A stretch of DNA of 64,000 nt from Vogesella sp. LIG4 (GTDB taxonomy: Bacteria; Pseudomonadota; Gammaproteobacteria; Burkholderiales; Chromobacteriaceae). The position numbers were made by a program, and so were the translations under genes. Where the stretch lies: positions 1,912,554-1,976,553 of the forward strand of contig NZ_LT607802.1 in NCBI RefSeq assembly GCF_900090205.1, given 5' to 3'. Below, in pieces: positions 25,017 through 33,379 of this stretch (positions are counted from its first letter, which is position 1; every line of letters starts with the position of its first letter). The notes beneath the pieces are model-generated. The model was given only the letters and a program-made list of their open reading frames with translations. It was not told the origin of the DNA and ran no database searches.

Positions 25017-25979
25017 ATGCTGCTGGACCCCGCCCTGACCAGCCCGCTGCTGCGTGGCGCCGAACTGCCGCCAGGCATGCCCGACCTGTTGCCACTGGTG
25101 GGCAGCACGCTCACCTTGTCGGTGCTGGCGGTGGAGCAGCAGGGCGTGCGGGTAGCCACGGCAGAAGGCTTGACGCTGCTGCTGCCGGGGCTGGCCGAAG
25201 CCGGCTTGCAGGCCGGCAGCCAGCTATTGATGAAAGTGGTGGCCACCGAGCCGCGGCTGCAACTGGCGCGGCTGGACGAAAGCAGCGCGCCCGCGCCGCA
25301 GCGGGAGGCACCCGCAGCGCTAGCCGCCGAGCCGCTGGTGTTGCCGCCACGCTGGACGCTGGTGAAGCCGGGGGCGGAACAGTTGGCCGCAGGCTGGCGC
25401 GGCGTGCTGCAGGCGGCGCTGCTGCCGGCCGCCGCTGGCGAGCTGGCCAGCCAGCCGTGGCTGCTGGCCGGCTTGCGGCCGGAGACCGATCCGCTGCTGC
25501 TGGCCCGCCGGCTGGCGGAGCAGGGCTGGCACCTGGCACACGGCTGGCCGGGGCAGGTGCTGCACCTGGCGGTGGAGGAACAGGCGCATGCGGCCAACCT
25601 TGCGGAGCCGGCCTTGCTGCTGAAATTGCAGCTGCCGCCGTGGGGCGACATCTGGCTGCGGCTGGCCGCCAGCAGTGCCGGGCCGCTGTTGCAACTGGGC
25701 AGCGAACGGCCGCAGGTACTGGCAGACTGGCAGCCACTGCTGGAAGAATGGCGGCAGGCACTGCTGAGCGCCGGCCTGATGGTGGTGGAGCTGCAGCTGT
25801 GCCTGGCCGCGGTCAGCCAGCTGACGCCGCGCCGGCTGCTGCCCGGGGCCAATCTGCCGCTGGCCACCCAGTTCCGGCTGGCGGCGAGGATGGTGTTGTT
25901 GCTGCAGGCCGCGGCAGAACAGAACATGTCGGCGGGCGATTGTCCGCCATCACCACGAGAGGTGGCGCGTAATGACTGA
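25017..25979 (+). CDS. Unrecognised protein, possibly FliK-like
   Basis: A 320-residue protein rich in Leu, Ala, Gln and Trp, with no signal peptide or membrane helix. The N-terminal part 'LPLVGSTLTLSVLAVEQQGVRVATAEGLTLLLPGLAEAGLQAGSQLLMKVVATEPRLQLARL' looks like the small beta domain at the start of some FliK-type proteins. The C-terminal half has 'WGDIWLRLAASS' and 'LLSAGLMVVELQL', which loosely recalls the hook-length-control C domain. It overlaps the ycgR-like gene by 8 bp, so the two are co-transcribed. It is distinct from the fliK at 41458. Family assignment is weak. Confidence 0.7.
   Translation: MLLDPALTSPLLRGAELPPGMPDLLPLVGSTLTLSVLAVEQQGVRVATAEGLTLLLPGLAEAGLQAGSQLLMKVVATEPRLQLARLDESSAPAPQREAPAALAAEPLVLPPRWTLVKPGAEQLAAGWRGVLQAALLPAAAGELASQPWLLAGLRPETDPLLLARRLAEQGWHLAHGWPGQVLHLAVEEQAHAANLAEPALLLKLQLPPWGDIWLRLAASSAGPLLQLGSERPQVLADWQPLLEEWRQALLSAGLMVVELQLCLAAVSQLTPRRLLPGANLPLATQFRLAARMVLLLQAAAEQNMSAGDCPPSPREVARND
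25589..25601 (-). repeat. Perfect copy of the 13-bp dispersed word
   Basis: TGCGGCCAACCTT on the plus strand, i.e. the word in minus orientation, inside the 25017-25979 gene. Confidence 0.6.
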
Positions 25980-26715
25980 GGTGAGCGAACAGGCGGTTGC
26001 ATCGGTGGCATTGTCGCCGGCCGGCGATACCCGGCCGCAGCTGCTGCAGGATGCAATCGAGATCGCCATGCTGATGGCCGAACTGCAACAGCAGGGGGCG
26101 GCGGTGTACCTGTACCCGCCGGGCAGCGAGGCGGCGGTGGAAGGCACGTTGCCGGCGCAGACGGCAGTGGGCAATCACCTGCAGCTGTACCCGGCGCTGG
26201 AGGCCTGGCCGCTGCTGCAGGCCAACCCGGCTGGCTGGCGCATGGTGGCCATGGTGGGCGACTGCATCGTGCAGGCGGAACTGCCGCCGTTGCAGCTGCT
26301 GGGCGGGCAGTGCAGCTGTGCCTACCCGCAGCAGCTCACCCGCTGGCAGCGCCGCGCCTTCCTGCGGCTGGATGCACCGCTGGGGCGGCGTTTCAGCGCC
26401 GCGTTCACCCTGCTGGGCGAGGCGTATCAGGCCAATATCTATGATCTGTCACTGGGGGGCGTGGGGCTGTACGCATCGCCGCGCGACCTACCGGAGCTGC
26501 GCCCAGGGCGGCAGATTCCCAAGGCCAGCCTGGAGCTGGGGCCGGGGCGCACGGTGGTGGCGGAGCTGGAGGTAAGGCTGTGCCGCAGCTTCCATTCCCG
26601 CCTGCTGGGCGAGCAGCTGCACGTGGGCTGCCGCTTCCGCACCATGAGCGAGCAGAGTGCAGCGGTGCTGCGTGCCAGCCTGGCCGAACTGGCCGCCATC
26701 CAGCGGCTGGATTGA
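25972..26715 (+). CDS. ycgR: PilZ-domain flagellar brake protein, YcgR-like
   Basis: A 247-residue protein with an N-terminal YcgR-like beta domain (about 20-120) and a C-terminal PilZ domain. The c-di-GMP binding residues are visible as RRAFLR (RxxxR, Arg128-Arg132) and DLSLGG (D-x-S-x-x-G, 158-163). In the family, c-di-GMP-bound YcgR contacts the motor to slow or bias rotation. Its place next to flagellins and flagellar operons supports that job. It starts 8 bp inside the preceding gene (ATGA-type coupling). No terminator follows directly; a structured repeat region does. Confidence 0.88.
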   Translation: MTEVSEQAVASVALSPAGDTRPQLLQDAIEIAMLMAELQQQGAAVYLYPPGSEAAVEGTLPAQTAVGNHLQLYPALEAWPLLQANPAGWRMVAMVGDCIVQAELPPLQLLGGQCSCAYPQQLTRWQRRAFLRLDAPLGRRFSAAFTLLGEAYQANIYDLSLGGVGLYASPRDLPELRPGRQIPKASLELGPGRTVVAELEVRLCRSFHSRLLGEQLHVGCRFRTMSEQSAAVLRASLAELAAIQRLD

Positions 26716-26728
26716 TGCGGCCAACCTT
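26716..26728 (-). repeat. Perfect copy of the 13-bp dispersed word
   Basis: TGCGGCCAACCTT begins right after the ycgR stop codon; a non-coding copy in minus orientation. Confidence 0.65.
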
Positions 26729-26825
26729 TGGTCAAGCCCAACCTCAACGGTGTTTACTTAAGAAACTTCACCTACGGTTCTGGCGATAGAACGGTAGCGA
26801 CTTGACCTGAACCCGTTGGCGCGAG

Positions 26826-27117
26826 CCGGGCAAAATGGTGCGCCCCAGGTTTTAAGACGCCGATCTGTCTGAGTCCCGAGCCGTTAGCGAGGGACGAGTT
26901 CGGCGGCGCCTGGGGCGTGCCGTTTTGCCCGGGGTTTCGAGCAGCGCCAATAGAATAAAAAGCCGGAGCCGGGGATTGGAAAGGGGCCGGCGGTCGGCCC
27001 CTTCCTCGTTCGCCGGGCGAAACCGGCGCCAAAAACATCATCCGCGTAGCGGATTCCATGCCTGACAACACATCAACGCAACACGGTAAATGTTGGGCCT
27101 CGCTACGCTCGACCCAA
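26826..27117 (+). repeat. Structured intergenic repeat region
   Basis: The 430-bp gap between ycgR and flhA has no credible ORF but a chain of hairpins. A 24-bp stem (26826-26849 with 26909-26932) has three mismatches, all G-U compatible on the plus strand. It encloses nested stems GCCGA/TCGGC and GTCCC/GGGAC. Then follow GGAAAGGGGCCG/CGGCCCCTTCC (about 26978-27005), CGCCGG-GCGAAA-CCGGCG (27011-27028), ATCCGC-GTA-GCGGAT (about 27039) and a TTGGG/CCCAA stem (about 27092-27117). Parts such as CTGTCTGAG and CTCGCTACGCTCGA resemble interspersed repeats I recall from other proteobacteria. Confidence 0.55.
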
Positions 27118-27145
27118 GCTACACGCTGCCGGCATTAGCCCGCCA

Positions 27146-29233
27146 TCAACCCAGCGTACCGATGATGCTGACGTCGCGGTTTTCCGGAATCTCGTTGTAG
27201 GACAGCACCGACAGGCCCGGGGCGAACAGCCGCGCGTAGCGTGCCAACAGCGGGCGGATCTGCGGCATCACCAGCAGCATCGGTGCCGCCTGCTGCTGCT
27301 TCATCTGCTCGCGGATCACCGGCATGTTCTGCTGCAGCTGAGCCAGGATGTTGGGCTCCACCGGGTAGTTGTCCAGTATCACCTTGCCGCTCTGCTGCGC
27401 CTGGCTCAGCGCGCCCAGCAGCATGTTTTCCAGCTCGCCGCCCAGGTTGAAGGCGCGCATCTCCTGGCGCGGGCCGATCAGCGCGGCCACGATCTGCCGG
27501 CGCAGGGTGCAGCGCACTTCCGCCGCCAGCAGGATGGCGTCCTTGGTGGCTTCGGCGTTCTCCAGCAGCGTGCTGGCAATCGGCACCACGTCCTTCAGCG
27601 CCACGTGCTCGGTGAGCAGCGCGCGGAATACCTTCAGCAGCTGGCTGTGATTCAGCGCCTTGTCCAGCGCTGCGGCCAACTTGGGCGCCTGCGCGGTGAG
27701 GCGGTCCATCCAGGCGGCCACATCGTCGTGGCGGAACAGCTCCGGCAGGTAGTCGCGCAGGGTGCGCGACACATGGGTGGCGATCACGCTGGCGCCATCC
27801 ACCACCTGGTAGCCCAGGCCCAGCGCATGCGCCTTGTTTTCGCTGTCGATCCAGGTCACCGGCATGCGGTAGGCCGGGTCCACACCGGGCGTGCCGTCCA
27901 GCTCGCCATAAACATGGGGCGAGGGGATGGCCATCAGCTTGTCGGCCGGAATCTCCGCCTCGGCCACCACGGTGCCGCCGAGCTGGATGGTGTACTGCGT
28001 GGGGCGCAGGCCCAGGTCGTCGCGCACCGGAATGGCCGGCAGCAGCAGGCCCAGCGCCTCGCTCTGGCTCTGGCGCATGCCCTTGATGCGCTTCACCAGC
28101 GGCGCGCCCTGCGCCGGGTCTATCATGCCCACCAGCTTGTAACCCAGCTGCACCGACAGCAGCTCCACGAACGGCAGGCTGTGCCAGTCCAGCTCGCTGT
28201 GGCTTTCCGCCAGCAGCGCCTTGCCGATGGCTTCCTGCTCGCTGTCGGCGATCTGCGGCGCGCGGCTGCCCACCCGCCAGCCTACATAGGCCAGCAGCGC
28301 GGAGAAGGCGAGGAAGCTGAACCACGGCATGCCGGGGATGATGGCCAGCACGAACATCACGCCGGCGGCGCTGTACAGCACGCTGGGCGAGGCCAGCAGC
28401 TGCGAGCTGACCTGCTGCTCGAAGTCGCCGGAATCGCTGATGCGGGTCACGATGATGGCGGCGGCGGCGGATAGCAGCAGCGCCGGAATCTGCGCCACCA
28501 GGCCGTCGCCGATGGTCATCAGCGCGTATTGCTTGAAGGCGTCGGCAAAGCTCAGGTCGTGCATGGCCACGCCGATGGCCAGGCCGCCCAGCATATTGAT
28601 CAGCAGCACCAGGATGCCGGCGATGGCATCGCCGCGCACGAACTTGGAGGCACCGTCCATGGCGCCGTAGAAGTCGGCTTCCATCGCCACGTCCTTGCGG
28701 CGCTGCTGGGCTTTTTCCTGGTTGATCAGGCCGGCGTTGAGGTCGGCATCGATGGCCATCTGCTTGCCGGGCAGCGCATCCAGCGTGAAGCGCGCCGATA
28801 CCTCGGAGATACGTTCGGCACCCTTGGTGACCACCACGAAGTTGATGATCATCAGGATGACGAACACCACCAGGCCCACCACGAAGTTGCCGCCTATCAC
28901 CACCTGGCCGAAGGCTTCGATCACCCGGCCGGCGGCGTGGGTGCCTTCATGGCCGTGCAGCAGCACCACGCGGGTGGAGGCCACGTTCAGCGTCAGCCGC
29001 AGCAGGGTGGTGGCCAGGATAATGGTGGGGAACACCGAGAAATCCAGCGGCCGCTTCACGTTGACGCTGACCAGGATCACCACGATGGCCAGCACGATGT
29101 TGAAGGTGAACAGCGCGTCCAGCACCGCCGGCGACAGCGGCAGGATCACCATGGCCAGTACCGCCATCAGGAATATCGGCGTGGCGAACTTGTGGCGGCG
29201 CAGGGTGGCAAGCAGGCGATTGAAGGCAGTCAT
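27146..29233 (-). CDS. flhA: Flagellar export gate protein FlhA
   Basis: A 695-residue inner-membrane component of the flagellar type III export gate. The N-terminal half has about eight membrane helices with the conserved FHIPEP-type loop region ('TIILATTLLRLTLNVASTRVVLLHGH...AGRVIEAFG', 'EVSARFTLDALPGKQMAIDADLNAG'). The C-terminal cytoplasmic domain (about 330-695) docks chaperone-substrate complexes. It is the last gene of fliMNPQR-flhBA on the minus strand, with a 2-bp gap to flhB. The length is normal. This operon order is that of lateral (Lfi/Lfh) clusters. Confidence 0.97.
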   Translation of the reverse strand: MTAFNRLLATLRRHKFATPIFLMAVLAMVILPLSPAVLDALFTFNIVLAIVVILVSVNVKRPLDFSVFPTIILATTLLRLTLNVASTRVVLLHGHEGTHAAGRVIEAFGQVVIGGNFVVGLVVFVILMIINFVVVTKGAERISEVSARFTLDALPGKQMAIDADLNAGLINQEKAQQRRKDVAMEADFYGAMDGASKFVRGDAIAGILVLLINMLGGLAIGVAMHDLSFADAFKQYALMTIGDGLVAQIPALLLSAAAAIIVTRISDSGDFEQQVSSQLLASPSVLYSAAGVMFVLAIIPGMPWFSFLAFSALLAYVGWRVGSRAPQIADSEQEAIGKALLAESHSELDWHSLPFVELLSVQLGYKLVGMIDPAQGAPLVKRIKGMRQSQSEALGLLLPAIPVRDDLGLRPTQYTIQLGGTVVAEAEIPADKLMAIPSPHVYGELDGTPGVDPAYRMPVTWIDSENKAHALGLGYQVVDGASVIATHVSRTLRDYLPELFRHDDVAAWMDRLTAQAPKLAAALDKALNHSQLLKVFRALLTEHVALKDVVPIASTLLENAEATKDAILLAAEVRCTLRRQIVAALIGPRQEMRAFNLGGELENMLLGALSQAQQSGKVILDNYPVEPNILAQLQQNMPVIREQMKQQQAAPMLLVMPQIRPLLARYARLFAPGLSVLSYNEIPENRDVSIIGTLG

Positions 29234-29235
29234 GG

Positions 29236-30369
29236 TCAGCGGGGTTCGGTAAGTTCTTGCGGAATGTCGAAATTGTGCGGCAGCTCCGGCTCACGGCGGC
29301 GGCGGCCGCTGCGGAATGCCTTGAGCTGCAGCACATAGGTCAGCACCTGTGCCACCGCCTGGTACAGCGCGGCGGGAATCTGCTGGTTGACCTGGCTGGT
29401 GTGGTAGATGGCACGCGCCAGCGGCGGCAGCTCCAGCACCTCGATATGGTGTTCGCCGGCCAGCTGGCGGATGCTCAGCGCCATCTCGTCCAGGCCCTTG
29501 GCCAGCACGAACGGCGCTTCGGCGCGGTCTTCGTCGTATTTCAGCGCCACCGCGTAGTGGGTCGGGTTGACGATCACCACGTCGGCCTGCGGCACGGCTT
29601 TCTTCAGCCCGCGCAGGGCGAACTGGCGCTGCAGTTGGCGGATGCGGTTCTTCACTTCGGGGCGGCCTTCATTGCTCTTGTGTTCTTCCTTGAGTTCCTG
29701 CTTGCTCATGCGCTGGCTGCGCATGAACAGCAGCCACTGCAGCGGCAGGTCGATCACCGCGAACAGCACGAACACCATGCTCAGCAGCATGGTGCCATCC
29801 AGCATCAGCCCGGCGCCCTGCAGCAGCGCGTCGGACAAGGGCAGCGATTGCAGGCGCAGGTATTCCAGCTGGCTGCTGCTGACCAGGTGCCACAGCAGCA
29901 GGCACAGCAGCACGGCCTTGAGCAGGCTGCTGCCCACCTGCAGCAGCTGCTTGCCGCTGAACATGCGGCCAAGGTTGGCCGCAGGGTCCAGCCGCTCCAG
30001 CTTGGGCTGCCAGTGGCTGCTGTTGAACACCCAGCCGCCGGGAAACAGCGAGCCGGCCATGATGGCCAGCGGAATCAGCGCCAGCGGCGCCAGCATGCGT
30101 GCCAGCAGCCACAGTACCGAGGGGAAGGCGTTGCCCAGCGCATTGTCCAGCGCGCCTTCGCCGCTGCCATAGGCCATGGCCAGCGCGAACAGGCGGTGAA
30201 AATCGTCCAGCCACAGCGGCAGCAGCAACAGCAGCAGCTTCAGGCTCAGCACGATGCCGATGGCGGTGGCCACATCGCGCGAGCGCACCACCTGGCCGGC
30301 TTCACGCGCCTTGCGCAGCTTCTGTTGCGAGGGTTTTTCGGTCTTGTCGCCGCCGCTGTTGTCAGCCAT
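29236..30369 (-). CDS. flhB: Flagellar export switch protein FlhB
   Basis: A 377-residue export-gate protein. The N terminus 'GGDKTEKPSQQKLRKAREAGQV' is followed by four membrane helices (about 40-215) and the cytoplasmic domain. The self-cleaving NPTH sits at 268-271 ('VIVNPTHYAVALKYDE'). Cleavage switches export from hook to filament substrates. It overlaps fliR by 8 bp at its start. A palindromic pair of the dispersed 13-bp word lies inside it at 29964-29983. Confidence 0.97.
   Translation of the reverse strand: MADNSGGDKTEKPSQQKLRKAREAGQVVRSRDVATAIGIVLSLKLLLLLLPLWLDDFHRLFALAMAYGSGEGALDNALGNAFPSVLWLLARMLAPLALIPLAIMAGSLFPGGWVFNSSHWQPKLERLDPAANLGRMFSGKQLLQVGSSLLKAVLLCLLLWHLVSSSQLEYLRLQSLPLSDALLQGAGLMLDGTMLLSMVFVLFAVIDLPLQWLLFMRSQRMSKQELKEEHKSNEGRPEVKNRIRQLQRQFALRGLKKAVPQADVVIVNPTHYAVALKYDEDRAEAPFVLAKGLDEMALSIRQLAGEHHIEVLELPPLARAIYHTSQVNQQIPAALYQAVAQVLTYVLQLKAFRSGRRRREPELPHNFDIPQELTEPR
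29964..29983. repeat. Inverted pair of the dispersed word inside flhB
   Basis: TGCGGCCAAGGTTGGCCGCA: GCGGCCAA joined to a perfect AAGGTTGGCCGCA. It is encoded within codons for Ala-Ala-Asn-Leu-Gly-Arg-type residues of flhB on the minus strand. Confidence 0.6.
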
Positions 30370-31138
30370 GCGCCAGCTCCAGATTGCGGTCCAGCAGGCC
30401 CAGCATGTGCTGGGTGAACTGCAGATAGTGTTCCGGCAGCGTGCGCACCAGCAGGCCGAGCATGAACAGCCCGAACAGCGTCACCACCGAGAAACCCAGC
30501 GAAAACAGGTTGAGGGCGGGCGCCACGCGGTTGAGAAAGCCCAGCCCCAGCTGCACCACCAGGGTGGAAAAAATGATGGGCAGCGCCAGCAGCAGCGCGG
30601 CGGAAAACACCCAGCCCACCTGGTAGGCCAGCAGCTTGAGCACGCCGTAATCCAGGCCGTGGCCCAGCGGCCAGACGCGAAAGCTGGCGTACACCACGTT
30701 GACCAGTACCAGGTGGCCATCGATGGCGAAGAACACCAGGATGCACAGCACCGTCAGCAGGCTGGACACCACGTCGGAGGAGGAGCCGTTCACCGGGTCG
30801 TTCATCATCGCCATCGACAGCCCCATCTGCGATGAAGCCAGCGTGCCCAGCAGCAGCGGCAGCGCCATGGTGAGCTGGAACACCAGGCCGAACACACTGC
30901 CGATGATGGCCTGCTCCAGCGTGGCGGCGATGCCGTGCAGCGAAAACGGGTCCACCGGGCTGATATGCAGGCCGGGCAGTACGATCACCGCCAGCACCAG
31001 CGACAGCATCAGGCGCACCCGCACCGGCACCAGCATGTCGCCCAGCAGCGGCGCCATCGACAGCGCCGCCATGAAGCGGCAGAACGGCCACCAGACAAGA
31101 TTCAGCAGCCCGGGCAGCTTGAGCAGCAGCGCTTCCAT
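30362..31138 (-). CDS. fliR: Flagellar export gate protein FliR
   Basis: A 258-residue polytopic protein of the FliP5-FliQ4-FliR1 export channel. Hydrophobic helices run through the length, with family segments 'WPFCRFMAALSMAPLLGD', 'MALPLLLGTLASSQMGLSMAMMNDPVNG' and 'LPIIFSTLVVQLGLGFLNRVAPALNLFSLGF'. It lies 3 bp after fliQ and overlaps flhB by 8 bp. Confidence 0.95.
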   Translation of the reverse strand: MEALLLKLPGLLNLVWWPFCRFMAALSMAPLLGDMLVPVRVRLMLSLVLAVIVLPGLHISPVDPFSLHGIAATLEQAIIGSVFGLVFQLTMALPLLLGTLASSQMGLSMAMMNDPVNGSSSDVVSSLLTVLCILVFFAIDGHLVLVNVVYASFRVWPLGHGLDYGVLKLLAYQVGWVFSAALLLALPIIFSTLVVQLGLGFLNRVAPALNLFSLGFSVVTLFGLFMLGLLVRTLPEHYLQFTQHMLGLLDRNLELAHG

Positions 31139-31141
31139 GCC

Positions 31142-31414
31142 CTAGCCGACCAGCTGCGCGGCGCGACGGAAGATCTCGGTACAGAAATCCATCAGCGTTT
31201 CGGTAATCCAGTGCCCGGCCACGCAGATCACCAGCAGGGTGACCATCAACCGCGGCAGGAAGCTCAGTGTCTGTTCGTTGATCTGGGTGGCGGCCTGGAA
31301 CAGGCTGACCAGCAGGCCCACCACCATGCCGGGTACCACCAGCACCGCCACCAGCAGCATCACCACGTGCAGCGAGTCGGTGACCAGATCGACAGCAATT
31401 TCCGGAGTCAGCAT
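31142..31414 (-). CDS. fliQ: Flagellar export gate protein FliQ
   Basis: A 90-residue protein with two membrane helices ('VVMLLVAVLVVPGMVVGLLVSLFQAATQINEQTLSFLPR' contains the first helix and conserved loop). It is part of the FliPQR export channel. The length matches the family. It begins 1 bp after fliP. Confidence 0.95.
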   Translation of the reverse strand: MLTPEIAVDLVTDSLHVVMLLVAVLVVPGMVVGLLVSLFQAATQINEQTLSFLPRLMVTLLVICVAGHWITETLMDFCTEIFRRAAQLVG

Positions 31415-31415
31415 G

Positions 31416-32165
31416 TCAGTAGGCCTGGATGCTGGAAACCAGCGTATTGACGGTCAGCGTCCAGCCGTCCACCAGCACGAACAGCAGCAGCTTCATCGGC
31501 AGCGAAATCACCAGCGGCGACAGCATCATCATGCCCATCGCCATCAGCACCGACGACACCACCAGGTCGATCACCAGGAAGGGAATGAACAACAGGGCGC
31601 CGATCTGGAACGCGGTTTTCAGCTCGCTCAGCATGAATGCGGCCAACTTCACCGGGAAGCTGTGCTGCTGCGGCTGGCTGATATTGCCCTCGCCGGACAG
31701 CCGCGCCACCTGCGCCAGCGCGGTCTTGCCTGTCTGTGCCAGCATGAAGCGCGACAGCGGCGCCTCGGCCAGCTGCAGCGCCTGCTGGAAGCCGATCTTC
31801 TCCTGGTCGTAGGGCTGGAACGCCTTCTGCCAGATATCCAGCCCCACCGGGCGCATCACCAGAATGGTCAGCACCAGCGCCACGCCGGTAATCACCCGGT
31901 TGGGCAGGCCCTGCTGCAGGCCCAGCGCCTGGCGCAGCAGCGACAGCACGATGACGAAGCGGGTGAAGCTGGTCATCATCAACAGCAGCACGGGCAGCAG
32001 CCCGAGCAGCGTCATGATGATCAGGATCTGGGTCTTGACCGTGAAATCCACCGGTGCGCCGCCGGCCGAGCCGGACAGCAGCGGCACCGATGCCGCCATG
32101 GCCGGGGCGCAGCACAGCAGCGCCGCGCCTGCCGGGGCGGCGTAACGCCAGGCACGACGCATCAT
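31416..32165 (-). CDS. fliP: Flagellar export gate protein FliP
   Basis: A 249-residue protein with a cleavable signal peptide (about 1-24), then four membrane helices. Signature segments are 'LLGLLPVLLLMMTSFTRFVIVLSLLRQALG' and 'LLFIPFLVIDLVVSSVLMAMGMMMLSP'. It forms the main ring of the export channel. It overlaps fliN by 4 bp. No fliO lies between fliN and fliP, as in lateral-type clusters. Confidence 0.97.
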   Translation of the reverse strand: MMRRAWRYAAPAGAALLCCAPAMAASVPLLSGSAGGAPVDFTVKTQILIIMTLLGLLPVLLLMMTSFTRFVIVLSLLRQALGLQQGLPNRVITGVALVLTILVMRPVGLDIWQKAFQPYDQEKIGFQQALQLAEAPLSRFMLAQTGKTALAQVARLSGEGNISQPQQHSFPVKLAAFMLSELKTAFQIGALLFIPFLVIDLVVSSVLMAMGMMMLSPLVISLPMKLLLFVLVDGWTLTVNTLVSSIQAY

Positions 32166-32509
32166 GGCTGCAGCGTGTCCAGGTCCAGCGCGGCCAGCTC
32201 CACCACCTTCAGGCCGTAGTTGTCGCCGGCCACCACCACCTCGGCCTTGCCGACCGTGGTGCCGTTGACCTTGATCAGCAGCGGCTCGCCAGCCAGGCGA
32301 TCCAGCTCCACCACCGAGCCGGGGCCGATGCCCATCAGCTCCAGCAGCGACACCTTGGCGCTGCCCACTTCCAGCGTCAGCGTTACCGGAATCTTGCGCA
32401 GCATCTGCAGATTGTCGCGGCGCGGCGCGCTGTCGGCGGCTTCCGTTACGGCAGGTTCAGCGGTGTCGGCCAGCATGGCGTCGATATCGAAAGCGTCGGT
32501 AGGCTCCAT
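32162..32509 (-). CDS. fliN: Flagellar motor switch protein FliN
   Basis: A 115-residue C-ring protein. The SpoA/SpoIIIA-like domain covers about residues 35-115 ('LRKIPVTLTLEVGSAKVSLLELMGIGPGSVVELDRLAGEPLLIKVNG'). The acidic N-terminal tail is short. It interacts with FliM and FliH. It lies 3 bp after fliM and overlaps fliP. Confidence 0.95.
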   Translation of the reverse strand: MEPTDAFDIDAMLADTAEPAVTEAADSAPRRDNLQMLRKIPVTLTLEVGSAKVSLLELMGIGPGSVVELDRLAGEPLLIKVNGTTVGKAEVVVAGDNYGLKVVELAALDLDTLQP

Positions 32510-32512
32510 GCC

Positions 32513-33379
32513 TTACTCCACATCTTGAAAAGAGGTTAACCACAATTTGCCGTCGTGTTCGGCCACGGCGGCATGAAACAGATGGGCGTCATCCACCGTC
32601 ACCCGCGCCAGCGAAGGCGGGCGGATGGGCAGGGTGTCGCCGGGGCGCAGCGTCAGGAGATCGCCCAGCGACAGCTGCAGCTCCAGCAGCTGCGCGCTGA
32701 TGGACAGCTGCAGCTGTTTACCCAGCTGCAGCGGCGCGGCGCTGTCGGCAGCAGCGGCCTGGCGCGGCGCCAGGCTGCCCAGCAGGCGGCCCAGCCAGTA
32801 TTCGTCCAGCGCCAGCCACAGCATGCCGCTGAGCTGACGGCTGTTCTCGTGCAGGGTGAGCTGCAGCAGCTGGCTGCCGGCGGGGAGCGGCGTGGCCGGC
32901 AGGCGCTGCGGCTCGCCATCGCCATCACCGGCGATCAACTGTTGCAGCAGGCTGGCCAGCTCGCGGCCCAGCAGCTCCAGCAGGCGCTGCTCGCTTTCGG
33001 TTTCCGCTTCGCTGTCGGCTCCTGGCGGCAGCTTGCCGTCACCGCCGTAGCGGTAATCCAGCAGCGTCAGCAGCAGCGAGCGTTTGAGGGCAACGGCCAT
33101 GCGCCCGTCGCCAAGCCGGTAGCTGCACCACTGGCTGCCGGCAGGCGGCGGCGCGGCGTGCAGCTTGACGCCGGCCACGCTGAAGGCACAGCCGTAGCGG
33201 CGGTTGAAGCGCTGGGCGAAATAGCGGTCCACCGCTTCGCCCAGGCGGGTGGTGAAGTCCTGCAGCTGATGGAACGGTCTTCCCAGCGTGCGCGGGTCGA
33301 GAACCGGGCAACGCTCGGCGTCGTCCGGGGTAAGCAGCTTGCTTTTGCCTCTGCTCGTTGCTTGCGTTCGTTTGCTCAC
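32513..33379 (-). CDS. fliM: Flagellar motor switch protein FliM (lateral type)
   Basis: A 288-residue C-ring protein, shorter than the usual 320-340. The middle domain includes 'LGRPFHQLQDFTTRLGEAVDRYFAQRFNRRYG', and a C-terminal SpoA domain 'SAQLLELQLSLGDLLTLRPGDTLPI' follows. The usual N-terminal CheY-binding peptide (LSQxEIDALL) is not seen; the start reads MSKRTQATSRGKSKLLTPDD. This suggests a switch that does not use the standard CheY docking site, as in lateral Laf motors. It is the first gene of the minus-strand operon, divergent from fliE. Confidence 0.9.
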   Translation of the reverse strand: MSKRTQATSRGKSKLLTPDDAERCPVLDPRTLGRPFHQLQDFTTRLGEAVDRYFAQRFNRRYGCAFSVAGVKLHAAPPPAGSQWCSYRLGDGRMAVALKRSLLLTLLDYRYGGDGKLPPGADSEAETESEQRLLELLGRELASLLQQLIAGDGDGEPQRLPATPLPAGSQLLQLTLHENSRQLSGMLWLALDEYWLGRLLGSLAPRQAAAADSAAPLQLGKQLQLSISAQLLELQLSLGDLLTLRPGDTLPIRPPSLARVTVDDAHLFHAAVAEHDGKLWLTSFQDVE

